Of a stretch of 61,304 nucleotides of DNA, positions 47,822 through 56,974 are shown piece by piece. The stretch is from Verrucomicrobiota bacterium (GTDB taxonomy: Bacteria > Verrucomicrobiota > Verrucomicrobiia > Limisphaerales > UBA9464): assembly GCA_016871805.1 (NCBI GenBank), contig VHCG01000020.1:1-61304 (forward strand), in the 5' to 3' direction. The notes below the pieces were generated by a model. The model was not told the DNA's origin and did no database searches. It worked only from the letters and a program-made list of their open reading frames with translations. A program made the translations under genes and the position numbers. Position 1 is the stretch's first letter. Every line of letters begins with the position of its first letter.

Positions 47822-48772
47822 CTACTGGGTTTCACCCCGAGTAACCCGAAGAAACACCTCCTCCAAACCCGCTTCCTCCTCACGCAGTTCCTGAAGTGCA
47901 AGACCAGCACCCACCAAAATAGAAGACAGAAGCGAGCCATCGGCCTCCGGACCAGTGAGTGAAACCCTCAGGGCACCCTCGGCAGGCTCGATGGCCGAGA
48001 CCTCGGGACGCTGACGAAGGAGTTCCCGAGCGCGATCCCATCCATCACGGAGACGGACTCGATAGACCCGGATCTGCTCCGGACCCAGTCGGACGCCCCG
48101 GATGGGTCCACTGTAGATCAACCGCCCCCGCTCAATGATCGCACATCGATTGCACAGGGTCTGCAACTCCGAGAGAATGTGGGACGAGATGATGATGGTC
48201 TTACCCATCTTTTGGAGTTCCTGGAGGATTGCCATCATCTCGATGCGGGCTCGTGGATCGAGGCCGCTGGCAGGCTCGTCAAGCAGCAGCAATTCCGGGT
48301 CGTGGATGAGCACCCGGGCCAGACCCAGCCGCTGCTGCATTCCTCGGCTCAGGGCACCGATGAGGGCCCCCTTCTTCGCCGACAATCCCACCAGCTCGAG
48401 GACCTCGCCCACCATGCGTTCCCGACGCGCCGTCGGGAGCCGGTAGCAAGCTCCGAAGAAGTCGAGGTACTCCAAGACCTCCATGTCCTTGTACACGCCG
48501 AAGAAGTCGGGCATGTAGCCGATCCGATGACGGACCTGTTCCGCCCCGCGAACCACGTCCATTCCGAGGACCTCTGCCTGTCCCTCCGAAGGTGTCAGGA
48601 AAGTGGATAGGATCCGCAATGTGGTGGTCTTGCCGGCACCGTTGGAGCCGATGAATCCAAACAGGTCCCCGCGCTCGACCCGGAGATCGAGGGCATACAG
48701 GGCCTTCATGTCGCCAAAATCCCGAGAGAGGGATCGCGTCTGGACCGCGGGAATGCCGGTGGCTGAGCTCAT
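47822..48772 (-). CDS. ABC transporter ATP-binding protein (ABC-2 type)
   Basis: A 316-residue ATPase with Walker A GSNGAGKTT, G-Y-M-P-D-F-F-G-V-Y at the Q-loop region, signature LSRGMQQRL, Walker B L-L-L-D-E-P-A-S-G-L-D-P and switch histidine in ISSHILSEL. A C-terminal extension of about 90 residues follows (E-P-A-E-G-A-L-R-V, L-E-E-V-F-L-R-V-T), typical of ABC-2/NatA-like or gliding-type exporters. Its ATG overlaps the stop of the 723-residue membrane protein (ATGA), so they are coupled and probably form one machine. No permease gene is adjacent. Confidence 0.9.
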   Translation of the reverse strand: MSSATGIPAVQTRSLSRDFGDMKALYALDLRVERGDLFGFIGSNGAGKTTTLRILSTFLTPSEGQAEVLGMDVVRGAEQVRHRIGYMPDFFGVYKDMEVLEYLDFFGACYRLPTARRERMVGEVLELVGLSAKKGALIGALSRGMQQRLGLARVLIHDPELLLLDEPASGLDPRARIEMMAILQELQKMGKTIIISSHILSELQTLCNRCAIIERGRLIYSGPIRGVRLGPEQIRVYRVRLRDGWDRARELLRQRPEVSAIEPAEGALRVSLTGPEADGSLLSSILVGAGLALQELREEEAGLEEVFLRVTRGETQ

Positions 48773-50940
48773 GGGGAGGAGAGGGCTGGGCTGGACGTCG
48801 ACGGAGGGACGATGAGCCTCAGGAGGGATTCCCGCTTCCGCCGGACGGCTGAGAACCTGTTCAGCGGGGCAATCACACCCGGGTCAGGAACCCATGCCTG
48901 GACCACGAGGCTCCCCGAATCCAGTGGGTTCGACAGACTGAAGGCACGCGGCCAGAGGATCGCCCTATCCTCCGGGATCGAGGTATCGACACTGGCGGTG
49001 AAACCCGAGGCCATCACCACCGATGCATGCGCGCTCAGCTCCGTGTCGGGATCTGCGGCAAAGGATTGTTCCCGACGACTCAGCGATTCCGAAATACCGT
49101 TGAGGTGGGGTTCAAGGACCTCGACCAACGGCCTTGACTCCGTTCCAGGCCCCCACTCGAAGGTTTCACCTGCCTCGATGAACTCCACCACCTGCATGCG
49201 GCCGCCCTGTGACAGCCAGACCGGCCCCATACGCCTGCCTGTCCGATTCAGAATCTTGTACCGCCCGTCACGCTCCTGACGGGCTTCAATCGGAGGTTGC
49301 CCCTCCTCGATCCACTCGGTGACCACCAGGTTTTTCATCCACAGCGACGCCTGGACCTCCGCAGAGGTCGATCTCGGGCCGAGTGTGGTGGTGACCCGCC
49401 CCGAATCCAATCGAACGCCGAACAGATTTCTCAGCTCGCCACGAACACCTCCGAGCGGCACATCGAGGTCCAGAGGATAGGACCCAGTCACGGGGGAGTA
49501 GAGCCCCCCGTAGGTTCGGCATCGCAATAGCGAGGAAGCACCGCTCTCCCTTGGGATCACATCCACGATCTGCAGTTCGTTCCACTCCGTCTGTCCTGAG
49601 CGGAGTCGATATCCGATCAGATAGATCAGACCCGAGAACAAGAGGACATAGATTGGGAACGAGAGCCATGTGAGCATCGGACGCCCGATCCGGACCAAAA
49701 GCCAACGGTCCCCGGGACCAATGATGGCAAGGTAGACGACCAGAAGGACCAGGAGGAACGAGATGGGGACCTTGCGGACCTGACGGGTGTCCACGAGATC
49801 CGCGAGCAGAATATCCAGTCCAGTCAGGACCCGCTCATCGGAAGGAGTTCCGGATCGGTTGGCTGGGGGTATCCCACAAAGGTGGGACCAGAATCGAGAC
49901 CGCTGATTCCAGGATCGCACCGGCTCCCGCTCGGGATTGAAGCCGAGGACCAACACCTGCCCTCGACCCCAGCGCCGAACCTCCATCCATGGAGTTCTCA
50001 AACCAAACCCCTCTTCGGCGCGACCCGTGCGGAAGCGCAGGAACTGCATGGGTTCCGCCCAGCCGGTGGCACCCGGATCGACGGTTCCACGATCCTCCAG
50101 CGTGGCGACTTTTCCTGAATGGGATCGCAAAGCGAAACCCGGATTCCAGGATTCGCCATTCAACCAACGAACCATCTCGGACTCGGTGAGGACACCCACA
50201 CCCTGAGGCTCGGGGACACCCACCGTCCTCAACCATGGCAACGAAGCAAGATCACCGGGCCGATCCAGTCCCACCACCAGCTGTCCACCGCAGGCGACCC
50301 ACTGCAGAAGCGAAGCGACCTGCCGCTCACGGAGAGCCGAAGCCTTCGATGGGCTGACATAGATGGAGCTCAGTGATTCGAGGGCCAAGGCGGAATCGGG
50401 AAACATCTCGACCTGGAGCCGGACCACCCGGGGCTGATCCAATTCCACCTCACCGACGATGCCCTCCATGAGGGAAGGTCCACCCTGGGGAGCATCGGAC
50501 ATCGATCCCAATAGCGGGGCATTCCAGGAAATCATCTGAATCTGACCGGAAGGCCTCTGGGTGAGAACCTGGCCGTCTTCGGCAAGGAGTCGGCACTCCA
50601 CGCCTGTTCCACCGCAGAAAAAAGGGACTACAAACCGCTTTCGCGACTGTGCGGGCAACTCGATGGGAACCCGGACAGTGGCCGCACCCATCCGATCCGA
50701 GGAGACCTCGACAACGGCACCACGAGACGGCCCCTCATTAAAGGCCTCCACCACCACAGGATTCCAAGAGCCTGGGCGGACGAGACCGTCGTACCCCACG
50801 AAGGCATCAAACTGGATGCCCCCGGTCGATGCCCTGGGGCATGCCCCCCCCAGGATAAGGCCAAAAAGGATGGCCAGTAGGCGATGACGGGCACCATGCC
50901 GAATCCAGAGACCGAGAAAAAGGAGGCTTCCAGGTCTCAC
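48769..50940 (-). CDS. Large membrane protein coupled to an ABC ATPase
   Basis: A 723-residue protein starting at GTG 50940 with a signal-like helix (about 17-38). Residues 40-160 look like a beta-rich CARDB-like domain (W-N-P-V-V-V-E-A-F-N-E-G). Residues 180-370 have the alternating pattern of a glutamine-amidotransferase-like fold (I-Y-V-S, G-G-Q-L-V-V-G, G-R-G-Q-V-L-V-L-G-F-N-P) without an obvious catalytic triad. Two membrane helices lie at about 390-412 and 425-447, and the remaining 270 residues are beta-rich. I do not recognise a named family for the whole chain. The coupled ATPase gene and this layout recall auxiliary proteins of gliding-motility or DUF4350-like systems. Confidence 0.65.
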   Translation of the reverse strand: MRPGSLLFLGLWIRHGARHRLLAILFGLILGGACPRASTGGIQFDAFVGYDGLVRPGSWNPVVVEAFNEGPSRGAVVEVSSDRMGAATVRVPIELPAQSRKRFVVPFFCGGTGVECRLLAEDGQVLTQRPSGQIQMISWNAPLLGSMSDAPQGGPSLMEGIVGEVELDQPRVVRLQVEMFPDSALALESLSSIYVSPSKASALRERQVASLLQWVACGGQLVVGLDRPGDLASLPWLRTVGVPEPQGVGVLTESEMVRWLNGESWNPGFALRSHSGKVATLEDRGTVDPGATGWAEPMQFLRFRTGRAEEGFGLRTPWMEVRRWGRGQVLVLGFNPEREPVRSWNQRSRFWSHLCGIPPANRSGTPSDERVLTGLDILLADLVDTRQVRKVPISFLLVLLVVYLAIIGPGDRWLLVRIGRPMLTWLSFPIYVLLFSGLIYLIGYRLRSGQTEWNELQIVDVIPRESGASSLLRCRTYGGLYSPVTGSYPLDLDVPLGGVRGELRNLFGVRLDSGRVTTTLGPRSTSAEVQASLWMKNLVVTEWIEEGQPPIEARQERDGRYKILNRTGRRMGPVWLSQGGRMQVVEFIEAGETFEWGPGTESRPLVEVLEPHLNGISESLSRREQSFAADPDTELSAHASVVMASGFTASVDTSIPEDRAILWPRAFSLSNPLDSGSLVVQAWVPDPGVIAPLNRFSAVRRKRESLLRLIVPPSTSSPALSSP

Positions 50941-50971
50941 AGCTTGACTGGGTTGCCGTCTCCCGAGGGTG

Positions 50972-52828
50972 TCACGACCGGAGCCTTCCCTTGGATCGAG
51001 AGGCTGTTCGCGAGCCGCTCAGAGCGCGAAAACGACGCGCCACGGTGGCGACATTCCAGCCGGCACGTTCCAGTTCCGCTCGGGCGCGACTCGGATCGAG
51101 GGACGTCAACTCGCCAACGATGCGGCAGGCCCGATCACGAAGCTTCTCGTTCGAGGGCCTAAGGTCGACCATCAGGTTCCCAACAACCTTGCCGAGCTCG
51201 ACCATGACAAGGGTGGTCAGCATGTTGAGCACCAGCTTCGTCGCGGTTCCTGCCTTCAAGCGGGTGGAACCCGTGAGAACCTCTGGGCCGACATCGATTG
51301 CGAGCACATGGTGCGGTTTCCAAGCGGTCTTGAAATCAAGGTGGGGGTTGAAGCAGAGCAGGGCTGTCGTGGCGCCCCGTTTCCGGGCCTCTGCGAGGGC
51401 GCCCCACACGAACGGGGTCCGGCCACTGGCGGCGATTCCTAACACCACATCAAGGGGGCCGACAGTCCGGTCCACCACCGCGGCGGTACCCTGTCCGGAA
51501 TGGTCTTCCGCCCCCTCGACCGACGAGTGGAGCGCCGAGAGGCCTCCGGCCATGATCCCCTGGACCTGATCCGGCGAAGTTCCGAAGGTGGGCGGGCATT
51601 CACTCGCATCGAGAACACCGAGGCGTCCACTGGTACCCGCACCGACGTAGAGCAAGCGACCGCCCCTTCTGAGGGCGGAAGCGGTGGTCCGGACCAGCCG
51701 GGCCAGTTCCTTCGAGTGTGGGCGGATTGAATCCGGGATGCGCGAATCTTCGTCGAGCATCAATCCAATGGCTTCAGTCAGACCAAGTCGATCGAGATGG
51801 GTCGAGTTGGAATTGCGACGCTCCGTCGGAGACATCTGGCGGGAATTCGGAACCACAGGCCGCAGCTCCGGATCCACGGAATTTCCTTGGTCATGTGCCC
51901 GGGAAGCTTTCGGCTGAAACAGGGCCGCTCGGGCCATCACAACCGCGCCCCAGACCGAGTCGTGGGCCAGTGGTTCAACCCGGGCGTTTGGAAGAACGGC
52001 CCGGATCTGACGCCGTAGCCTTTGGACGAGTGTCGGCTGCTTCAGCAGCACGCTTCCCGCCACAATGAATCGGGTGGGGCGGTTCCCAGATCGAAGCCGA
52101 CGAGCGCAGGCCAAGGCATCTGTGGCCAGGATCTCAACGGTTTCCGAGACGACCCGGGACGCGGTCCGATCCCCAGCCACAGCGGCACCGAAGACGAGCG
52201 GGGCGAGCGCCGCGACGTCCCCCTTCCCCGCCTTGGCCAGCCATTCGATCAGGTCATTGGGCTCAGCGAGACGCAACGTCCGGAGCACCCGTTTCCCCAG
52301 CATTCCAAGGTGCCCCGTGTGGTCAAACTCATGGGCAGTCGAACGCAACGCCCGGAAGGCGACATCGTAGGCACTGCCTCGATCACCGAGCAGATGCCCC
52401 CATCCTCCAACCTTCACCGTCCTGCCACCGCCAGACCGCCCAAAACAGCACGAACCCGTTCCACTGAGGATCACGACCCGGGACTCGTCATCGGCTCCTG
52501 GGTAGAGATCCGGGGTCGAAATAGCTGATTCGAGATCATGGTCGATTCTGGATGGGGTTCCCGGCCACACCCGGTCAACCACACCCCGCACGCGGTCGCA
52601 GTCACGAGCATCCCGTACACCGGCCATTCCAATACCAAGAGCCGACGGCAACGGAACCCGTCCTGCAATGTCGCGAAGATGTGCTTCGAGCCGGGCGTCG
52701 TCGACGAGCCTCAGGTTGCATGCCCCCAGCTCCAATCGTCGCACCACCCGAAGACCGGGATCCACGGCAAGGACCACAGTCCGCGTCCCGCCACACTCGA
52801 TTCCGAGCAGAATCTCCCGTGATTCCAT
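50972..52828 (-). CDS. murQ: Fusion of BadF/BcrA-type sugar kinase and MurNAc-6-phosphate etherase
   Basis: A 618-residue protein starting MESREILLG. Residues 5-310 are an ASKHA kinase of the BadF/N-acetylglucosamine kinase group: G-I-E-C-G-G-T-R-T (phosphate loop), I-L-S-G-T-G-S and G-G-W-G-H-L-L-G-D-R-G-S-A. Residues 330-610 are a full MurQ etherase with SIS fold: Y-V-G-A-G-T-S-G-R-L-G, catalytic Glu in S-E-C-P-P-T-F-G (about 411) and G-I-A-A-S-G-R-T-P. MurQ converts N-acetylmuramate 6-phosphate to GlcNAc-6-P plus lactate; the kinase could make that substrate in the same chain. The role would be peptidoglycan recycling. The next gene starts 31 bases downstream. Confidence 0.9.
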   Translation of the reverse strand: MESREILLGIECGGTRTVVLAVDPGLRVVRRLELGACNLRLVDDARLEAHLRDIAGRVPLPSALGIGMAGVRDARDCDRVRGVVDRVWPGTPSRIDHDLESAISTPDLYPGADDESRVVILSGTGSCCFGRSGGGRTVKVGGWGHLLGDRGSAYDVAFRALRSTAHEFDHTGHLGMLGKRVLRTLRLAEPNDLIEWLAKAGKGDVAALAPLVFGAAVAGDRTASRVVSETVEILATDALACARRLRSGNRPTRFIVAGSVLLKQPTLVQRLRRQIRAVLPNARVEPLAHDSVWGAVVMARAALFQPKASRAHDQGNSVDPELRPVVPNSRQMSPTERRNSNSTHLDRLGLTEAIGLMLDEDSRIPDSIRPHSKELARLVRTTASALRRGGRLLYVGAGTSGRLGVLDASECPPTFGTSPDQVQGIMAGGLSALHSSVEGAEDHSGQGTAAVVDRTVGPLDVVLGIAASGRTPFVWGALAEARKRGATTALLCFNPHLDFKTAWKPHHVLAIDVGPEVLTGSTRLKAGTATKLVLNMLTTLVMVELGKVVGNLMVDLRPSNEKLRDRACRIVGELTSLDPSRARAELERAGWNVATVARRFRALSGSRTASRSKGRLRS

Positions 52829-52881
52829 GCCTCGAAGCTTGGGGTGGACGTCCACGGTTCTCAACCCATGATCCTCAGCGA

Positions 52882-53661
52882 GTGGAAGCCATCGATATCC
52901 CTTTCTCGGGTAACCCAGCGGAGCTGCTGGCCTGGGACGATGCCTTCCTTGGCGAGACCGAAGAGACGGGGCGAGGCTTCCTCTGGTTCTGGGAATCAGC
53001 ATCCGTGTTCGTTGTGGTAGGATACGGACAGCGAATCGAAGAGACCGTGGAGGTGGAGCGGTGTATCGAGAACGACATTCCTATCCTGCGTCGACGCTCG
53101 GGAGGCGGCACGGTGGTCCAAGGACCCGGATGCCTGACCTATGGCATCACACTGCCCATCACTGCGAACGCTGCGCTGGCCCGGTTGGATTCGACCAATC
53201 GATGGATGATGGAAACCCTTGCTTGTGCACTGAGGGAACCAACCGGGTTGCCGGTGGACATCGACGGCCACACGGACCTCACCCTCCATATGCCGGACGG
53301 GAGACGAAAATTCTCGGGGAACGCCCAGCGAAGAACCCGCACGGCCGTCCTCTTCCACGGGACAGTCCTCCACGAGGCCAACCTCCAACAAATCGACCGA
53401 ATTCTCAGGCTTCCGGAGGACCATCCCGCCTACCGAGGTTCACGATCCCACATTGATTTCCTGACGCTCCTGCCGCTCCAGCCGAGCGAAATCCGGAAGG
53501 CCATCATAGAAGCCTGGGCCGCAATTCCCTCTACAGGACCTGTGCCCCGGGCGCGTCACGCTGACGCCATGGCGGTCCGTTACGGCCATGCGCGCTGGCA
53601 TCTTGAGCGGGCGGAATATCGACAAATTCAAGCACCGCGGACGAGCTGGGCTACCCGATGA
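52882..53661 (+). CDS. Lipoate-protein ligase A family protein
   Basis: A 259-residue protein of the biotin/lipoate ligase superfamily. R-R-R-S-G-G-G-T-V-V-Q-G-P-G is the adenylate-binding loop. Lys143 in R-K-F-S-G-N-A-Q is the usual catalytic lysine of LplA-type enzymes, and H-G-T-V-L is conserved. The start at GTG 52882 (MEAIDIPFSG) is the only start in this part of the frame next to conserved sequence; it is 53 bases from the divergent kinase-MurQ start. It could be a lipoate ligase or an octanoyltransferase (LipM-like). Its last 11 bases overlap the 3' end of pyk. Confidence 0.85.
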   Translation: MEAIDIPFSGNPAELLAWDDAFLGETEETGRGFLWFWESASVFVVVGYGQRIEETVEVERCIENDIPILRRRSGGGTVVQGPGCLTYGITLPITANAALARLDSTNRWMMETLACALREPTGLPVDIDGHTDLTLHMPDGRRKFSGNAQRRTRTAVLFHGTVLHEANLQQIDRILRLPEDHPAYRGSRSHIDFLTLLPLQPSEIRKAIIEAWAAIPSTGPVPRARHADAMAVRYGHARWHLERAEYRQIQAPRTSWATR

Positions 53662-55060
53662 CGTGCATTTTGATGGATTCGACCTCGTGGTCGAAGCTGC
53701 TGGGATGAGGTAGCACCACGACGACGGAATCCCCTGCCTTAACACAGCCCCCCTGAACCAGTCGGTGCAGGGCACCTTCCACGGATCCAGATGGGTCATC
53801 CTGACACGCTGGCATGACCATCGGTTCGACACCACGGAGAATGGAAAGTTGCCGCGCCAGGGATTCGCGGTCACTGAAGGCGTAGATCGGTGTGGAGCGG
53901 GGGCGAAGCCACGATGCGATTCGAGCCAGCATGCCTGTGCGAGTGAACACGACGAGCGCCGCTGCATCCAGCTGGTCCGCAAGCCCAACAGCACTACGCA
54001 TCAACATCTCCCGCGATTCCTCAAGCTGGGCGCTGAGGTGATAGTTGGCCCCGCCACTGCGCTCGATGCGTCGGGAAATGGTGTCCATGACCTCGACGCA
54101 TTCGACGGGAAACTTCCCGACAGCGGTCTCTCCGCTCAGCATGATGGCATCCGCCTGCTCGAAGACCGCGTTGGCGATGTCGGTGATCTCGGCCCGTGTT
54201 GGAAACGGGTTGTCGACCATGCTCTCCAGCATCTGAGTCGCCACGATCACGGGGCGATTATGGTGGAGACAATGTTTGACGATGCGGCGCTGGATGATCG
54301 GCAGCTCCTCGTAGGGGCATTCCATGCCGAGATCACCGCGGGCCACCATGATCGCATCCGCCTCCTGGGCAATGGCCGGGAAATGGTCGACAGCGAACTG
54401 ATGCTCGATCTTGGCGACAACGACGGGGATCTCCGGGCTGCCGACGAGCAGGGACTTCAATTCGCGGACATCCTCCGGGTCTCGGACGAAGCTCTGGGCA
54501 ATGAAGTCCACACCGAGTTCGAGTCCTACCTTCACATCCTCACGGTCCTTCTCGGTCAGGGCTGGCAGGGACACCCGGACCCCAGGAAGGTTGACATGGC
54601 GTCGACTCCCCATGGATCCAGTATTGAGCACTTCGCAATCGACGCGGGTCGCCGTCTTTCCCACAACCCTCATTCGGATCTCGCCACTGTCGACGAGGAG
54701 GATCCGGCCCACCTCGATATCCTTGGCGAATTCCGGGTAGTTGACCGAGAAGCTCTTGGGCGAAGCCAGTGGATCGCCAGGAACATGAAAGGAAACTCTG
54801 TCACCGGTGGACAACAGCACCGGCGCGACAACATCACCGGTCCGGATGGCCGGACCCTGAAGGTCGAGAAGAATGCCCACATGAAGCCCACGTTCCCGCG
54901 CGGCATCCCGGATCGCCGGAACCACGGCACGCATCTGGTCCGGTTTGGAGTGCGAGGCGTTGATCCTGAAGAGGTTCACCCCCCGCATCATCAGATCCAC
55001 AATGCGCTCCGGTGCCATGGAGGCAGGACCCAGGGTGGCCACAATCTTCGTCTTCCGCAT
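53651..55060 (-). CDS. pyk: Pyruvate kinase
   Basis: A 469-residue glycolytic enzyme. It begins M-R-K-T-K-I-V-A-T-L-G-P-A-S. The catalytic lysine/metal region is in V-V-A-K-I-E, the signature M-V-A-R-G-D-L-G-M-E-C-P binds phosphate and metal, and A-T-Q-M-L-E-S-M and M-L-S-G-E-T-A-V-G-K-F-P follow. The C-terminal regulatory domain is present (F-T-R-T-G-M-L-A-R). GGGA six bases before ATG 55060 supports this start; ATG 55066 and 55087 are alternatives. Confidence 0.96.
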   Translation of the reverse strand: MRKTKIVATLGPASMAPERIVDLMMRGVNLFRINASHSKPDQMRAVVPAIRDAARERGLHVGILLDLQGPAIRTGDVVAPVLLSTGDRVSFHVPGDPLASPKSFSVNYPEFAKDIEVGRILLVDSGEIRMRVVGKTATRVDCEVLNTGSMGSRRHVNLPGVRVSLPALTEKDREDVKVGLELGVDFIAQSFVRDPEDVRELKSLLVGSPEIPVVVAKIEHQFAVDHFPAIAQEADAIMVARGDLGMECPYEELPIIQRRIVKHCLHHNRPVIVATQMLESMVDNPFPTRAEITDIANAVFEQADAIMLSGETAVGKFPVECVEVMDTISRRIERSGGANYHLSAQLEESREMLMRSAVGLADQLDAAALVVFTRTGMLARIASWLRPRSTPIYAFSDRESLARQLSILRGVEPMVMPACQDDPSGSVEGALHRLVQGGCVKAGDSVVVVLPHPSSFDHEVESIKMHVIG

Positions 55061-55237
55061 TGCCATTCCCGGACAATGGTGAGCCATCACGGAAGTGGAA
55101 AGGCTTTCCCCCGTCGGCACCTGAAATGGGTGACGGCATCTGTCCGTTATTCCCCGACTAGGACGAACTCCGAAGGCACTTGCCTTCAAGGGGTTGAGAC
55201 ATGATTGTCGCGGGCCCGTTGGACGGGAAAACCTGAC

Positions 55238-55513
55238 ATGACGAAGCTGAAGACACTGCGTGCCGTCAACTTCCTTTACCCTGCGCCCGAGGCAAAATCT
55301 GTCTCCCTCGTCGGAGACTTCAACGGATGGGATCCGCACAAACACCCCATGCGTCAAGGGCCGGACAGGACCTGGTCAACCACCCTCGAACTCAAACATG
55401 GCCATCACCGCTATGCGTTCCTGGTCGATGGCGTTCTGACCCTCGACCCCAGAGCACAGGGAGTGACCCGGAATGAGCGGAACGAACGCGTTTCACTCCT
55501 GCCGGTCAGTTAG
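55238..55513 (+). CDS. Stand-alone glycogen-binding (CBM48/AMPK-beta-like) domain protein
   Basis: A 91-residue protein that is nearly all one E-set domain: V-N-F-L-Y-P-A-P-E-A-K-S-V-S-L-V-G-D-F-N-G-W, then D-R-T-W-S-T-T-L-E-L, G-H-H-R-Y-A-F-L-V-D-G and a last L-D-P-R-A. These are the glucan-contacting features of AMPK-beta and isoamylase N-terminal domains. No enzyme domain is attached. It may sense or target glycogen or starch. It lies between pyk (divergent) and ispD (convergent), with no shared operon. Confidence 0.85.
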   Translation: MTKLKTLRAVNFLYPAPEAKSVSLVGDFNGWDPHKHPMRQGPDRTWSTTLELKHGHHRYAFLVDGVLTLDPRAQGVTRNERNERVSLLPVS

Positions 55514-55580
55514 GGCAAGCCCAAGCCACGGGAAGCCGACTCTGGGAACTGTGAAAAAGCACGACCTTCGTTCCCGGGGC

Positions 55581-56258
55581 TCAGCCCACCAGCAAGGATC
55601 GGAGAAGCGGGACATCCCCAGCAGTCGTGATCTTTGGATTCGGTTCGGTGCTTTCGACCAGCTGGACCTGCTGCCCAATGAGCTCGCAGGCAGCCGTGTC
55701 GTCCGTGACGAGAAGGCCTGATTTCCGGACCGCTTGGAGAGCCCTGCGGATGACCTCAAGCTGGAAGCACTGGGGTGTCTGGACGGCCCAGATTCGGGAG
55801 CGGTCGAGGTGCTTGGCGATCAAGGTGCCTCCATTGGATTCCTTGATGGTGTCGGTCGCCCGCTGTGACGCGACTGCGGCACCGCCTTCGCGCGCAGCGA
55901 TGAGACACCGACGGATCAGATCCGGAGAAGTGCAGGGCCTGGCAGCGTCTTGGATTGCCACGACCTCAGCGCCCTCAGGGATCGACCGGAGGCCATTCCA
56001 GACCGAGTCCTGCCGTTCAGCCCCCCCCGCAACGAGACGGAACGGTTTGGTGAAACGGTGTTCGTTGGCCAGCTCCAAGAAGGCCTCCTGCATTCCATCA
56101 CGCACCACCATGACCACCTCCGAGATTTGGGGGCAGGAATCGAACTTCAGCCATGTGTGGGCTACAATCGGAAGCCCGCCGATCTCAAGGAAGATCTTGT
56201 CCACATTCGGCCCCATTCGGGTACCTCGCCCCGCTGCAACGATCAAAGCCACATTCAT
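55581..56258 (-). CDS. ispD: 2-C-methyl-D-erythritol 4-phosphate cytidylyltransferase
   Basis: A 225-residue enzyme of the MEP isoprenoid route that joins CTP and methylerythritol phosphate. The nucleotide-binding start is A-L-I-V-A-A-G-R-G-T-R-M-G, with K-I-F-L-E-I-G-G-L-P-I. V-A-I-Q-D-A-A-R-P, A-T-D-T-I-K, Q-T-P-Q-C-F and T-D-D follow in the normal order. ispF, a frequent neighbour or fusion partner, is not present. Confidence 0.95.
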   Translation of the reverse strand: MNVALIVAAGRGTRMGPNVDKIFLEIGGLPIVAHTWLKFDSCPQISEVVMVVRDGMQEAFLELANEHRFTKPFRLVAGGAERQDSVWNGLRSIPEGAEVVAIQDAARPCTSPDLIRRCLIAAREGGAAVASQRATDTIKESNGGTLIAKHLDRSRIWAVQTPQCFQLEVIRRALQAVRKSGLLVTDDTAACELIGQQVQLVESTEPNPKITTAGDVPLLRSLLVG

Positions 56259-56354
56259 CCGACGGAAACCCTGCTTTAGATCGGACTGGAGGGGAATCTT
56301 GGAAAGGGGACAGGTTCCGTGCTCGACCGCTGCTGGATCGTGGGGAATCTGACC

Positions 56355-56389
56355 AAAAAAAAAGACCGCCCTGCTTACAGGGCGGTCTT
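56355..56389 (-). terminator. Intrinsic terminator after the PEP-CTERM gene
   Basis: On the minus strand AAGACCGCCCTG and CAGGGCGGTCTT form a perfect 12-bp stem with a 4-base loop, followed by a run of T residues (56363-56355). It lies 15 bases after the stop codon. Confidence 0.93.
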
Positions 56390-56404
56390 GTTGGGTGAGT
56401 TGGA

Positions 56405-56935
56405 TCAGGCCTTGCGGCGAGCCACCACAAAGAGGCCAGCAACACCGAGGGCCGCGAAGGCAACGGTGGAGGGCTCAGGGATGACACTGACACTCAGACC
56501 CTTGAAGTCCGAGTTGTTGCCGAAGGTCGCCGGAGGGGTCGTGCCCCCACCGAGGCTGCTGACGACCACGTTGACGGCACCCCTGACCAAGGCGGTGTCA
56601 TAGGTGGCTCCAGAGGTGACGTCCCAAGCGCGGACGACCAGGTTGGCCGTGCCACCGAGACCCGCCGAACCAGAGGCGAGACCGTTGATGAAGAACAGAC
56701 CGTCGAGGGTCAGAGCCACACCCGCGCTACCGTTGGGCGAGAGGGTGGTCGAACCTTCAAGGATCTCAACACGACCGTTGGCCTTGGCCAGCGCATTGCC
56801 GTCGGTTCCGAGGATGAACGCTTTGGCAGAAGCGCCAGCAGGAACGAAGTTGTTGTTGGCGTTGAACGTACCCTGAGCGTATGCCGCGGAAACCGCGGCA
56901 ACCATGCCCAGAGTGGTGAGGAGCAACTTATTCAT
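56405..56935 (-). CDS. PEP-CTERM sorted secreted protein
   Basis: A 176-residue protein with a signal peptide (MNKLLLTTLGMVAAVSAAYAQ) and a C-terminal PEP-CTERM sorting signal: V-I-P-E-P-S-T, a hydrophobic helix, then A-R-R-K-A. Such signals are processed by exosortase and are linked to exopolysaccharide production in Gram-negative bacteria. The body between them is small, Gly/Ala/Ser/Val/Thr-rich and beta-like, with no family I recognise. No exosortase gene is in the window. It follows the next secreted gene by 39 bases, and no terminator lies between them. Confidence 0.87.
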   Translation of the reverse strand: MNKLLLTTLGMVAAVSAAYAQGTFNANNNFVPAGASAKAFILGTDGNALAKANGRVEILEGSTTLSPNGSAGVALTLDGLFFINGLASGSAGLGGTANLVVRAWDVTSGATYDTALVRGAVNVVVSSLGGGTTPPATFGNNSDFKGLSVSVIPEPSTVAFAALGVAGLFVVARRKA

Positions 56936-56974
56936 GGTTGGTTGTATAATTTGGAGACTAAAAGCTCGAGGAGA

